Positions 7,927 through 16,602 of a DNA stretch of 64,000 bases are shown here, piece after piece. Origin of the DNA: Methanomicrobiales archaeon HGW-Methanomicrobiales-1 (lineage in GTDB: Archaea > Halobacteriota > Methanomicrobia > Methanomicrobiales > Methanospirillaceae); assembly GCA_002839675.1 (NCBI GenBank), contig PGYM01000002.1:476111-540110 (forward strand). The letters are read 5' to 3'. The position numbers and the translations under genes are program-made. Numbering within the stretch: position 1 is the stretch's first letter; each line of letters opens with the position of its first letter. Under the pieces are notes generated by a model. It was not told where the DNA came from. It worked only from the letters and a program-made list of their open reading frames with translations, and did not search any database.

Positions 7927-10224
7927 CTATTTTTCAGATTTCTTTCCTTTATTTGGTTTTTTACTGGCCACAGATTTGTTAATTCCTTTGAGATATGTCT
8001 CCAATTCCCGCCGTTTTATGATAAGCACAAAAATTACGATAATTCCAATCCCGGTTAATATCGCCCCAATCTTCACATCGAGTGGATCAAATTTGAACGT
8101 GACAGATGATGTTTCCGAAGAAAGCTGGGCCCCGACCATATTTCCTACATTGGATGCATCACGATTATTGACCTTCCATCCTGGGTAAAAAGCAGTTTTA
8201 AGTACGGCAACATCCCCTTGAAGGAATGGCCCGTATAAAACTACTTCGTCAGGAGTGAATTTTTCAATCTTGGATGGAATCAGTTGATCATTCCTGACTA
8301 CAAATGCATTGGGAAGAACGTTATCCGGTTTATATACGGAAATATTATTGACTTTGAAGGTAGCAGTGGGGAGGTTCTGGTTTCCATTCTCAAGATACGC
8401 AGTATCGATGATATAATCTGCTGTGAAATATTCAGTGTTACCAATTTTTAAGTTAAGCGGGGGCATATTTTTTGGCAGGTAGGTGTAATGCCCCACCATG
8501 GGATGCATATGATTTTTTATTAACCAGTACGTGAAATCCATATGCTGGAATGACCATCCGGCAGGATAAACCCATATTTGTGACGTCGTTTGAGGATATT
8601 CTTTTATTTTTTCAATTATTTTTAATGCCGGACTCTCATCTAAGTGAGGGTCATATATCTGTAAGACGCTGATGTTTGCTGTGATCGAGAGGAGAATTCC
8701 AATAATCAATAATCCTTCAAAGATATGTTTTTTCAGCCAGATTTTATTCACATAAAATCTGTTAACCAAGAGTAAAACAGCAACAAGGATGAGCGAGATA
8801 AGAAGACCTTTGATCAGTACCGATTCCGTAAAAACAGAAAAATTTTTAAAAATAATGACAACATCGACAAGGAATGATATCCAAAAAAATGCGGAGAGTG
8901 TGAATGCATCAGCTTTATTCAAATATATGAGCAGTAAAAACCCAAAAACCAGTACTATGCTTAAAGCTGCCTCTATTGAGGGTATAGAAATCCAAGGGAG
9001 TTCCAGCAATTTGAGGACTACAATGATGGCAACACCAAACGTAATTCTATTCTTTTGTTCACTGGATATCTCGAATGTATCATTATTTTTTAATTTTTGC
9101 TGGAGAATATACACGCCATATATAGAGAGCAATAATACAATCGGCATTATTGCCCCGAAGATCCTACCGGCGTTCCTGAAACCATTAATGACCGGGAACA
9201 AGTGAATGAACGAGAGAAGTGTTCTGCCGCCATCGGCCCAGACTAATGAGAAGAGAATCGCAAAAAAAGACGGCACCGTAATATCTTTTTTCCCCCAGAC
9301 AAGAGCAATGATGGCAAAAAGGATTGGTATGATACCTATAAGGGCCATGGTCTCGTAGGGGCCAAAAACCGTATCGATTGGTGTTCCAAAAATAAAGGAT
9401 GCCAAATTATTTTCCAGTAATCCGCCATCACCGAGTGGATTAATAATGTCAATTCTCTGGATATAAGGCATGATTGAAAGGTTCGGGATCAGCTTGATCG
9501 CACTAACTAAACCAAAGAGGATCCCTGCTACAGACAATGCAACAATCGTCTGCAGGTTAATTTTACGAGTGATTAGATAATACAGAAAATAAATTACCAA
9601 AATTGCATTTGTAAAAAAATTGAAATATCCCAATCCTGTAAAAACCAGAAGTGTTTCACAAAGAGCAAGACCGATGATATTGAAAATGGTATTTTCTGAC
9701 TTCCAGATAATTTTAAAGAAAAAATAATACAATAAAGGAATCCAAGCCAAGGCATACACAAACGAGATATGTCCTATAGATACACGTGATATGAGGACAC
9801 CGCAGAACATATATCCCAATGAATAGATCATCAGCAAATCGGAATTTTTTACAACAAGGGTCCCGAGTTTGTAAAACGCCAGGAAGGCGATATAGAGATT
9901 AATCAGGATAATCAGGTTAATTATAAAAATATCCTGAGAGATGTAGGTAAAAGGAAATGAGAAGGGATAAAACCGATCAGAATTAAAACTTGCAATTTCG
10001 GGTAAACCTGTATTCCAGTAATTATTCCATAATGAGAGTGGATTTTCCATCAAGAATAATTCCGGCATCATCAGCGACATCGCATCATGATACTCAGGAA
10101 TGAATACCTGATTCGATTGAAACGCTGCAGGAAAGACAATTAACAAGAAAAGAAGCGGGAGTAAAAGATATACTATGGTTTTTTTGGATTCATCACTGAC
10201 ATTAATTTTATCGATCAAAAACAT
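7927..10224 (-). CDS. YfhO-like polytopic membrane protein (GT-C type)
   Basis: A 765-aa protein with a dozen or more hydrophobic segments spread over residues 15-530. It then has a mostly soluble domain (about 540-715) with FYPGWKVNNRD near 683, and a last helix near 722-740 before a lysine-rich tail. FYPGWKV followed by VTFKFDPLDVKIGA is the ending seen in bacterial YfhO-like lipoteichoic-acid or glycan modifying membrane proteins. An acidic pair in the first external loop (EYHDAMS near 43) is where GT-C enzymes carry catalytic acid residues. The gene is distinctly AT-rich compared with the genes on its right end and begins the glycan island. A lipid-linked sugar transferase role is inferred; substrate unknown. 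Confidence 0.6.
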   Translation of the reverse strand: MFLIDKINVSDESKKTIVYLLLPLLFLLIVFPAAFQSNQVFIPEYHDAMSLMMPELFLMENPLSLWNNYWNTGLPEIASFNSDRFYPFSFPFTYISQDIFIINLIILINLYIAFLAFYKLGTLVVKNSDLLMIYSLGYMFCGVLISRVSIGHISFVYALAWIPLLYYFFFKIIWKSENTIFNIIGLALCETLLVFTGLGYFNFFTNAILVIYFLYYLITRKINLQTIVALSVAGILFGLVSAIKLIPNLSIMPYIQRIDIINPLGDGGLLENNLASFIFGTPIDTVFGPYETMALIGIIPILFAIIALVWGKKDITVPSFFAILFSLVWADGGRTLLSFIHLFPVINGFRNAGRIFGAIMPIVLLLSIYGVYILQQKLKNNDTFEISSEQKNRITFGVAIIVVLKLLELPWISIPSIEAALSIVLVFGFLLLIYLNKADAFTLSAFFWISFLVDVVIIFKNFSVFTESVLIKGLLISLILVAVLLLVNRFYVNKIWLKKHIFEGLLIIGILLSITANISVLQIYDPHLDESPALKIIEKIKEYPQTTSQIWVYPAGWSFQHMDFTYWLIKNHMHPMVGHYTYLPKNMPPLNLKIGNTEYFTADYIIDTAYLENGNQNLPTATFKVNNISVYKPDNVLPNAFVVRNDQLIPSKIEKFTPDEVVLYGPFLQGDVAVLKTAFYPGWKVNNRDASNVGNMVGAQLSSETSSVTFKFDPLDVKIGAILTGIGIIVIFVLIIKRRELETYLKGINKSVASKKPNKGKKSEK

Positions 10225-10336
10225 TTTGTATCAAGTATCAGTAGAGTCTTGATAATTTGAATTTTGCGATAAATACCTAGGAAATTGGGGTAAAAAAGAA
10301 TATTTTAAGAGATTCGAAATTCAACAATAACCAATA

Positions 10337-11395
10337 ATGTCTATAATAAAATATCTCATCACTGGGGGAGCCGGCTTCATCGGCAGCAATTTCATCCGGA
10401 ATTTGTTAAACCGCCATCAAGAAATTAAAATTCTGAATTTTGATAAGTTAACTTATGCCGGAAATCTCAATAATTTATCCGATCTCGAAAAGGATATAAG
10501 GTACTCTTTCGTCAAAGGAGATATTTGCGATATTAAAAAAACAGAGAATGTATTCAACCAATTCCACCCGGATTATGTAGTCAATTTCGCTGCAGAGTCC
10601 CATGTTGATAAAAGTATACATTATCCGGATGTTTTTGTAACATCAAACGTTTTGGGTGTCCAGAACTTATTACAGATTTCATTACAGCAAGGTGTGAAAA
10701 AATATCTCCAGATCTCCACTGATGAGGTATATGGATCGCTTGGAGCTGAAGGATTATTTACCGAGAAAACTTTACTCGATCCCAGCAGCCCATATTCTGC
10801 AAGTAAAGCCAGCGCCGATTTGCTGACACAGGCATATTTCCATACCTTCAACCTCCCGATCAACATCACCCGATGTTCCAACAATTATGGTCCGTATCAG
10901 TTCCCGGAGAAATTAATCCCCCTTACGATACTCAATTGCCTGAAAGGGAGAAAAATTCCGGTGTATGGAGATGGCCTCAATGTCCGGGACTGGATCCATG
11001 TTGATGATCATTGTTCTGCGATTGACCTTGTACTTCACAATGGAGTTGTTGGGGAAATCTACAATGTCGGTGCGAACAACGAGCGATCAAATATTGAGAT
11101 TGTGAAATTGATCATTCAAATACTTGCAGAATTACGCTCGGATTTGAAGATTTCAGAAGCACTTATTTCCTATGTTGAAGATCGTAAAGGTCATGATCGG
11201 CGTTATGCGATAGATTCAACAAAAATCCAGTCAACATTCTACTGGAAGCCAAAAATTGATTTTAACTATGGTCTAACCGAAACAATCAAGTGGTATTTGC
11301 ATCACCAAGAATGGTTAAATTCGGTTATAAATAATGATTATCTTACCTATTATGATAATAATTATGGGAAAAACAAATTTGTTCTGTTATCATGA
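10337..11395 (+). CDS. rfbB: dTDP-glucose 4,6-dehydratase (RmlB type)
   Basis: Short-chain dehydrogenase-family enzyme that turns dTDP-glucose into dTDP-4-keto-6-deoxyglucose. The Rossmann motif GGAGFIGSNFI is at about 10-20. The sequence FNFDKLTYAGNL-like block (here LNFDKLTYAGNL) is typical, followed by AESHVDKSI, the TDEVYGS catalytic region near 129, and the YSASKAS Tyr-Lys pair near 154. TRCSNNYGPYQFPEKLIP and DWIHVDDHC are further hallmarks. Length (352 aa) is normal. It opens a run of overlapping plus-strand genes and overlaps the next by ATGA. It is more AT-rich than flanking housekeeping genes. No RmlC or RmlD gene is present, so the keto-sugar most likely goes to the aminotransferase downstream. 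Confidence 0.93.
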   Translation: MSIIKYLITGGAGFIGSNFIRNLLNRHQEIKILNFDKLTYAGNLNNLSDLEKDIRYSFVKGDICDIKKTENVFNQFHPDYVVNFAAESHVDKSIHYPDVFVTSNVLGVQNLLQISLQQGVKKYLQISTDEVYGSLGAEGLFTEKTLLDPSSPYSASKASADLLTQAYFHTFNLPINITRCSNNYGPYQFPEKLIPLTILNCLKGRKIPVYGDGLNVRDWIHVDDHCSAIDLVLHNGVVGEIYNVGANNERSNIEIVKLIIQILAELRSDLKISEALISYVEDRKGHDRRYAIDSTKIQSTFYWKPKIDFNYGLTETIKWYLHHQEWLNSVINNDYLTYYDNNYGKNKFVLLS

Positions 11396-12123
11396 TTGCT
11401 TACCATGATGAAAAAAGGGATTGGCTTGATTCAATAAAATATTCTTTTAAGAAGTATCCGAATTTTTATAATTTTCTTATCTGGTTAATTTCTCCGGTAT
11501 TTAGTTATAAAAAAGATTCCTACAAGAGAATTGTAAAATATGTGACAAATGATAAAAACGCAATTATCTTAAACATAGGATCGGGCCCGTTTAAACTTGA
11601 AAAAAGTTTCATTAACCTGGATATTACTCCTTTTAGCAATGTTCATATCGTAGCTGATGCAACTCAATTACCATTTAAAAATAATTCTATTGATGCAATT
11701 GTCAACATTGTAATTCTGGAACATGTTCCGAAACCTGAAAAAGGAGTTGACGAAATGTATCGCGTGATGAAAAACAAGGGAGTAATTTATACACATATCC
11801 CATTTATGCAAGGATTTCATGCAAGTCCGCATGACTATAAACGATGGACGTCATCCGGTATCTCTCAATTACATCATAATTTTATCGAACTTGAATGTGG
11901 AGTTGGTGCAGGACCGACTTCGTCTTTGGTCTGGATTTTAACTGAATGGCTTGCTTTATTTCTCTCGTTCCGAATAATACCACTCTATAAAATATTGTTT
12001 GTTATGTTTACTCTCATTTTATGGCCAATAAAATTCATAGATCTAATTCTGATCGAACATCCCATGGCAAAAAATATTGCCAGTACTTTTTATTATATCG
12101 GACGCAAGGAGAAAGATACATGA
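11392..12123 (+). CDS. Class I SAM-dependent methyltransferase with C-terminal membrane segments
   Basis: Protein of 243 aa. The SAM-binding motif LNIGSGPFKLE is near residue 64, followed by NLDITP, DATQLPFKNNSIDAIVNIVILEHV (motifs II-III, near 90-115) and a post-motif YRVMKNKGVIYTHIPF. The last ~60 residues include two hydrophobic stretches (LVWILTEWLALFLSF and ILFVMFTLILWPIKFIDLIL), so it is probably membrane-anchored. It is very AT-rich. Start and end both overlap neighbours by ATGA, so it is translationally coupled in the sugar operon. The acceptor is unknown; a glycan or polyprenyl-linked sugar is the contextual guess. Confidence 0.8.
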   Translation: MIAYHDEKRDWLDSIKYSFKKYPNFYNFLIWLISPVFSYKKDSYKRIVKYVTNDKNAIILNIGSGPFKLEKSFINLDITPFSNVHIVADATQLPFKNNSIDAIVNIVILEHVPKPEKGVDEMYRVMKNKGVIYTHIPFMQGFHASPHDYKRWTSSGISQLHHNFIELECGVGAGPTSSLVWILTEWLALFLSFRIIPLYKILFVMFTLILWPIKFIDLILIEHPMAKNIASTFYYIGRKEKDT

Positions 12124-12863
12124 AAGGTGTAATACTCGCAGGAGGTACCGGCACCCGGTTATACCCCCTTACCAAAGTAACGAATAAACACCTGTTACCC
12201 GTGGGAAAAGAGCCGATGATCTTCAATCCTATCAGGCAATTGCTCTCTGCAGGGATTACCGATATCCTGGTTGTTACCGGAAAAGATCACATGGGGGAAA
12301 TTGTCCAGTTGCTTGGGAGTGGCTCTGATTTTGATTGCAATTTTACCTTCAGGGTGCAGGAGAAGGCAGGAGGGATTGCTGATGCCCTTGCACTTGCAAA
12401 AGTATTTGCAAACGGTGAAAGACTTGTCGTCATTCTTGGGGACAATATCCTCACCCATAGCATCCGGAAATACGTTGAGGCATTCAAAAAACAACCCGCT
12501 GGTGCGAAAGTGTTGCTTAAGCGCGTCGGGGATCCGGAACGGTTTGGTGTTGCGGCACTGGATGAACAGAATAAAATGATCATGCAGATCGAAGAAAAGC
12601 CGGAAAATCCAAAAAGCGATTATGCCGTAATCGGTGTGTATATGTATGATCCACTGGTGTTTGAGATAATCCAGAGTATCATACCCTCTGAACGTGGGGA
12701 ACTTGAGATCACTTCCGTCAACAACTGGTATGTGGAACATGCTGTGATGACCTATGATATTGTTAACGGTGACTGGACAGATGCCGGAACCTTTGAGTCG
12801 CTCATGCATGCAAACCAGATGCTCTTTTCCATCAATAATACCATCCAGAAAGGCGATGAATAA
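12120..12863 (+). CDS. rfbA: Glucose-1-phosphate thymidylyltransferase-like sugar nucleotidyltransferase (short RmlA)
   Basis: Predicted to join dTTP and glucose-1-phosphate to give dTDP-glucose, the substrate of the RmlB enzyme two genes upstream. The signature LAGGTGTRLYPLTKVTNKHL is at residues 5-24, with the VGKEPMIFNPI block, ILGDNI near 108, FGVAALDE near 142, EEKPENPKSDYAVIG near 157 and DWTDAGTFESL near 220. I chose the ATG at 12120, which overlaps the upstream stop as ATGA and starts exactly at the conserved N-terminus. A longer frame back to 12021 would add 33 residues lying inside the methyltransferase. At 247 aa it is the short form without the C-terminal helices of bacterial RmlA. 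Base composition is richer in GC than the genes on either side. Specificity for dTTP is inferred. Confidence 0.88.
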   Translation: MKGVILAGGTGTRLYPLTKVTNKHLLPVGKEPMIFNPIRQLLSAGITDILVVTGKDHMGEIVQLLGSGSDFDCNFTFRVQEKAGGIADALALAKVFANGERLVVILGDNILTHSIRKYVEAFKKQPAGAKVLLKRVGDPERFGVAALDEQNKMIMQIEEKPENPKSDYAVIGVYMYDPLVFEIIQSIIPSERGELEITSVNNWYVEHAVMTYDIVNGDWTDAGTFESLMHANQMLFSINNTIQKGDE

Positions 12864-14023
12864 TGCAGATCCCATTTAACCGCCCCTATCTTACTGGAGA
12901 TGAGATCCGGTATATGGATGATGTGCTTCACTCACTCATTGATGGGGGGCATATCAGCGGTGATGGGAAATATACCAAACTCGTGCAAAATTTCTTCCGG
13001 TCAAAATTTGGTGCACGAAAAGCGCTTATGACCACCTCATGCACAAGTGCGCTTGAACTGGCCACCCGGATTTTGGATCTCAAAGCCGGTGACGAAGTGA
13101 TTGTTCCTTCGTACACATTTTCCTCAACAGTCAATCCCATTTTACTCGCAGGTGCGAAACCGGTCTTTGCCGATATACTATCGGATACCCTGAATATTGA
13201 TCCCGCAGATATCCGTAAGAAAATTACCAAAAAAACCCGCGCCATCTATCCGGTTCATTATGGGGGTGTATCCTGTGCAATGGATGAAATTATGGAGATC
13301 GCACAGGATCACGATCTCAAAGTTGTGGAAGATGCAGCCCAAGGTGTGAATGCAAAATACAAGGGAAAATATCTCGGGACAATTGGGGATTTCGGGTGTT
13401 ATAGTTTCCACGAAACGAAGAACTATGTGTGCGGAGAGGGAGGATCTCTTCTCATCAATTCTGATGATCCAAAAATTATCGAGCGTGCAGAGATCATCCG
13501 GGAAAAAGGGACCAACCGGAGCAAGTTCCATCGCGGGGAAGTGGATAAATATACCTGGGTGGATATCGGTTCGAGCTATCTTCCAAGCGATCTGCTGTCT
13601 GCATTTCTCTATGCCCAACTGGAGAAAATGGACGAGATTCAGAATATGCGGATGAACGTATGGAATGCATATTATTCCGCGCTGAAACCGTTTGAGGATG
13701 CAGGAAAGATTCGTTTACCGATTGTTCCGGAGTATGCGAAACACAATGCTCACCTTTTCTATATTCTCTTTCACGATGAGCAGACTCGGGATAGGATCAT
13801 GAGCCAGCTGAAAAAAGCAGGGGTTCTGGCGGTATTCCATTATGTTCCGTTACATTCGTCGCCGGTTGGGCTGGGTCTGGGTTACCGAAAAGAGGATCTG
13901 CCGGTGACGGAAGAGATGAGTGGGAGGTTGCTGAGGCTGCCGATGTTTGCGGGGATGAGTGATGTGGAAACATCATTTTTAATAAGAAATATGAAAATTA
14001 CTTTGACTAATTCAAATATATGA
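12863..14023 (+). CDS. wecE: dTDP-4-amino-4,6-dideoxygalactose transaminase (WecE/RffA type)
   Basis: PLP-dependent aminotransferase of the DegT/DnrJ/EryC1/StrS family. It resembles bacterial WecE throughout: MQIPFNRPYLTGDE at the start, TTSCTSALELATRILDL near 58, GDEVIVPSYTFSSTVNP near 78, VVEDAAQGVNAKYKGK near 157, and SFHETKNY near 183, where the Lys is the PLP ligand. REKGTNRSKFHRGEVDKYTW near 214 and AVFHYVPLHSSP near 324 also match. It should aminate dTDP-4-keto-6-deoxyglucose at C4 to the galacto product. The start overlaps the upstream stop (TAATG). The last ~10 residues (TLTNSNI end) are AT-rich and differ in composition from the rest, suggesting the composition break to the next gene falls just inside this gene. 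Confidence 0.93.
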   Translation: MQIPFNRPYLTGDEIRYMDDVLHSLIDGGHISGDGKYTKLVQNFFRSKFGARKALMTTSCTSALELATRILDLKAGDEVIVPSYTFSSTVNPILLAGAKPVFADILSDTLNIDPADIRKKITKKTRAIYPVHYGGVSCAMDEIMEIAQDHDLKVVEDAAQGVNAKYKGKYLGTIGDFGCYSFHETKNYVCGEGGSLLINSDDPKIIERAEIIREKGTNRSKFHRGEVDKYTWVDIGSSYLPSDLLSAFLYAQLEKMDEIQNMRMNVWNAYYSALKPFEDAGKIRLPIVPEYAKHNAHLFYILFHDEQTRDRIMSQLKKAGVLAVFHYVPLHSSPVGLGLGYRKEDLPVTEEMSGRLLRLPMFAGMSDVETSFLIRNMKITLTNSNI

Positions 14024-14029
14024 GGGGAA

Positions 14030-14953
14030 ATGAATACTTTTTTGTGGTGCTTAAATACAGAAAAAGGATTAGATGTATTAAATTTTTTAATCAAGACAAA
14101 TATCAAGGATATTGGTGCCGTATGTTCATATCCTGAATGGAATGTTCAGAAAAATTTTGGTGATTTAATTGAGAAAAAATGCCACGAAAATGACATCCCA
14201 TATATATCTTGGAATGAACTCAAAAAAGATTTTAAAAAAAATATTAATAAATACCATATTTCAGGAATTGTAGCTATTGGTTGGCAATATCTGCTCCCAC
14301 TTGAATTGAATCGCAATTTACCTGATAAAATTATTGTTTTCCACGATTCCCTATTACCCAGATACAGAGGATTTTGCCCTACTGCAACTGCAATATTGAA
14401 AGGAGATGGGCAGATTGGAATATCTGTGCTGTATGCTTCTGAAGAAATTGATGCGGGTGATCTGATATTACAAAAGTCGGTTGAAATTAACGATTCTGTG
14501 TACATTGAAGAGGCAATAAAAATTATTTCAAAATTATATTGTGATTGTGCTGTAGAATTAATCTATCTAGTCCGGTCTAACAATATAAAAACAAAAAAAC
14601 AAGATGAAAGATTAGCCACATATTGTATATGGAGAAATCCTGAAGATAATGAGATAGATTGGAATTCCTCCGCACGAGATATTTTAAATTTAATCAGGGG
14701 AAGTGGATATCCGTATTTTGGTGCTTATACATCGTTACAAAATGATCTTATCAGAGTATGGGAAGCAACCGTACTGGATTATGATATTAATTTTGAGATT
14801 AGGGATACTGGTAAAATCTGGAAAATGGAAAATGGAAATCCAACAATAATTTGTAAAAATGGATTGTTAAAAATTTTAAGAGCTACTTATGAGGGGGGAG
14901 GGGATATATTTCCATTAAAAAAGTTTAGATTGCGATTTGGGAGATCAAGATGA
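14030..14953 (+). CDS. Sugar N-formyltransferase (Fmt/ArnA-N family)
   Basis: Protein of 307 aa with the formyltransferase core. The signature FHDSLLPRYRGFCPTATAI lies near residue 103, and the Asp-containing EIDAGDLILQ lies near 143. A C-terminal domain of the Fmt type (about 200-300) follows, with ATYCIWRNPEDNEIDW and IRGSGYPYFGAYT. In Fmt and ArnA the catalytic triad is Asn-x-His plus Asp. Here His and Asp are present, but the Asn position is Val (VFH). The gene sits 6 bases after the WecE gene and overlaps the next, so the 4-amino sugar nucleotide is the likely formyl acceptor, with N10-formyl-tetrahydrofolate or a methanogen formyl-pterin as donor. The donor question is open. The gene is strongly AT-rich. 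Confidence 0.82.
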   Translation: MNTFLWCLNTEKGLDVLNFLIKTNIKDIGAVCSYPEWNVQKNFGDLIEKKCHENDIPYISWNELKKDFKKNINKYHISGIVAIGWQYLLPLELNRNLPDKIIVFHDSLLPRYRGFCPTATAILKGDGQIGISVLYASEEIDAGDLILQKSVEINDSVYIEEAIKIISKLYCDCAVELIYLVRSNNIKTKKQDERLATYCIWRNPEDNEIDWNSSARDILNLIRGSGYPYFGAYTSLQNDLIRVWEATVLDYDINFEIRDTGKIWKMENGNPTIICKNGLLKILRATYEGGGDIFPLKKFRLRFGRSR

Positions 14954-15891
14954 AACCTGATTCAATTGAATATTCCATTGTAATACCAGTGTATAATGGG
15001 GAGAAGACCATTGAAGAATTAGTTGATAGAATTAAAACCGTCTTCGCATCACCCAATAGATCATTTGAGATTTTATTAGTTGACGATTCCAGTCATGATA
15101 ATAGTTGGAATATTCTGAAGAAATTGCGTGAAAAGGATAGCAATATTAAAATTATTCATTTAATTAGAAATTATGGGCAGCATAATGCTACAATTTGTGG
15201 TTTTCGTAATTCAAAAGGAAGATATGTTATAACCCTTGATGACGATCTGCAACATCCACCCGAAGAAATTCCAAAATTGATAGAGGGGATGAATCAACAC
15301 TATAATGTGATTTATGGAAAGTATAATCCAAATAATTCGACATTTTTTGAAAATGCACTAAGCACACTTTTTCAAAAATTGATGCACAAAATTTTTGAGA
15401 TTCCAAATAACATCTTTCTCTCCTCTTTTGCGATTTATCGGTGTGAAATCATTAAAAATATAATTTCAATCAGGAGTTCATATCCGTTTCTTTTTGGATT
15501 GATGATTAAATCAACGCCAACAAATAAAATCGGAAATGTTGAAGTTGATCATTTTAAAAGAGAGCGGGGCACTTCGAATTATGGTTTATTTAAATATTTT
15601 AAGTATTCACTCAATCTCATTATCAATTATTCTTCATGGCCGTTGATTTTCATTGCTTTGTTCGGATTTATTCTTAGTATATTGAGTATCTGTTTAGGGG
15701 CTTGGATTATAATTCAAAGACTAATAGATCCCTCCTATGGGGTGATGGGATGGAACTCCCTGATGGCAGCTATTTGCTTTTTAGGAGGTGCAATATTAAT
15801 GTCTATGGGGATTATCGGGGAATATTTACGGAGAATCCTTGCTGAAACATCCTATGGCCAGCAATACGTGATCGGGGAAATGGAAACATAA
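14950..15891 (+). CDS. ArnC/DPM-like polyprenyl-phosphate glycosyltransferase (GT2)
   Basis: GT2 enzyme of 313 aa. The N-terminal GT-A domain shows YSIVIPVYNGEKTIEEL near 8, ILLVDDSSHDNSW near 42, HNATICGFRNSKGRYVITLDDDLQHPPEE (DxD-type metal motif near 100), and HFKRERGTSNYG near 200. Two hydrophobic segments end the protein (about 225-255 and 270-295), the layout of ArnC/GtrB-type enzymes that load a sugar onto a polyprenyl phosphate at the membrane. The start overlaps the formyltransferase stop by ATGA, and the small ArnE-like gene follows after 1 base. The predicted substrate is dTDP-4-formamido-4,6-dideoxygalactose and dolichyl/polyprenyl phosphate; this is inferred from gene order. Confidence 0.85.
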   Translation: MKPDSIEYSIVIPVYNGEKTIEELVDRIKTVFASPNRSFEILLVDDSSHDNSWNILKKLREKDSNIKIIHLIRNYGQHNATICGFRNSKGRYVITLDDDLQHPPEEIPKLIEGMNQHYNVIYGKYNPNNSTFFENALSTLFQKLMHKIFEIPNNIFLSSFAIYRCEIIKNIISIRSSYPFLFGLMIKSTPTNKIGNVEVDHFKRERGTSNYGLFKYFKYSLNLIINYSSWPLIFIALFGFILSILSICLGAWIIIQRLIDPSYGVMGWNSLMAAICFLGGAILMSMGIIGEYLRRILAETSYGQQYVIGEMET

Positions 15892-15892
15892 T

Positions 15893-16255
15893 ATGCAATA
15901 CAGGTTCTCATTTGTTTTTATCCTGTTATCCGTTTTATTCCAGTCCCTTAGTGGAATTTTTGGAAAATACGCTGCATCAAATATCGAAGAAGTAACTATT
16001 TTTGCGATTATTACCAACTTTTTTTATCTCCTTGCACTGATTTGCCTGTTTTTTCAGGCACTCGTATGGCAACAAGCTCTCCATCGATATCCGTTGTCAT
16101 TTGCATATCCATTCATGAGCCTCATGAATTTTATCGTTCTCTTCGCTTCGGCACTTCTGTTTCATGAAGGGATCACCCCGTTCAATATTGCTGGTCTGAT
16201 ACTCATTTCCCTTGGGATTACCCTGTTGTCACGCCACAAAGGAGAGTGTGTATGA
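15893..16255 (+). CDS. ArnE/SMR-like small membrane protein, subunit 1
   Basis: A 120-aa protein with four hydrophobic helices (about 5-22, 30-52, 68-90, 95-113), the size and fold of EamA/SMR half-transporters such as ArnE. The sequences SLSGIFGKYAA at the first helix and YPLSFAYPFMSLMNFIVLFASALLFHE are typical of these (QxxxKxxxA-like and YxxxxP-like patterns). The downstream gene is a second member, overlapping by 4 bases, so the two are probably made together as a heterodimer. The role suggested by context is flipping the polyprenyl-phosphate-linked sugar made by the preceding GT2. Confidence 0.72.
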   Translation: MQYRFSFVFILLSVLFQSLSGIFGKYAASNIEEVTIFAIITNFFYLLALICLFFQALVWQQALHRYPLSFAYPFMSLMNFIVLFASALLFHEGITPFNIAGLILISLGITLLSRHKGECV

Positions 16256-16602
16256 TCGTTTCGTATGTTCTCCTGTTTCTGGCAATACTGCTTACTGGTG
16301 TCAGCCAAGTATTGATGAAAAAAGGATCCTCAAAAAAAGGGGAGGGTCGATTCCAGATTCTTTCAATGTATCTGAATACACCAACCATGACCGCGTACGG
16401 GCTTCTGCTAGTCACAACCGTACTCTCCGTAATTGTGTTGCGGGACATTCCCTTAAAAGTCTTCTATGCTGTTTCATCCCTAAACTTTCTGATAGTGACG
16501 GGGTTATCATACTGGCTGCTGAATGAGAGAGTTAATCGTGAAATGATCATTGCATTGGCATTGCTTGTTGGCGGGGTTCTGGTTTTTAATTATCCTGTTT
16601 AG
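16252..16602 (+). CDS. ArnF/SMR-like small membrane protein, subunit 2
   Basis: A 116-aa, four-helix membrane protein, homologous in layout to the preceding gene. It begins VSYVLLFLAILLTGVSQVLMKKGS, where the Q-x-x-x-K pattern matches the first helix of ArnF/EmrE-like proteins, and has LLNERVNREMIIALALLVGGVLVFNY at the end. I start it at the ATG at 16252, which overlaps the upstream TGA and follows an aaaggag Shine-Dalgarno sequence. A GTG at 16246 would add two residues only. Partner of the 120-aa protein in a predicted lipid-linked sugar flippase. Confidence 0.72.
   Translation: MIVSYVLLFLAILLTGVSQVLMKKGSSKKGEGRFQILSMYLNTPTMTAYGLLLVTTVLSVIVLRDIPLKVFYAVSSLNFLIVTGLSYWLLNERVNREMIIALALLVGGVLVFNYPV

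Noticed and set aside
12021-12119. Longer start for the RmlA-like gene
   Set aside because: The extra 33 residues lie in the methyltransferase gene and precede the conserved N-terminus; the ATGA overlap at 12120 is the natural start.
12195-12875. A 226-codon minus-strand open frame
   Set aside because: Antisense to the RmlA-like gene, whose motifs and operon overlaps are clear.
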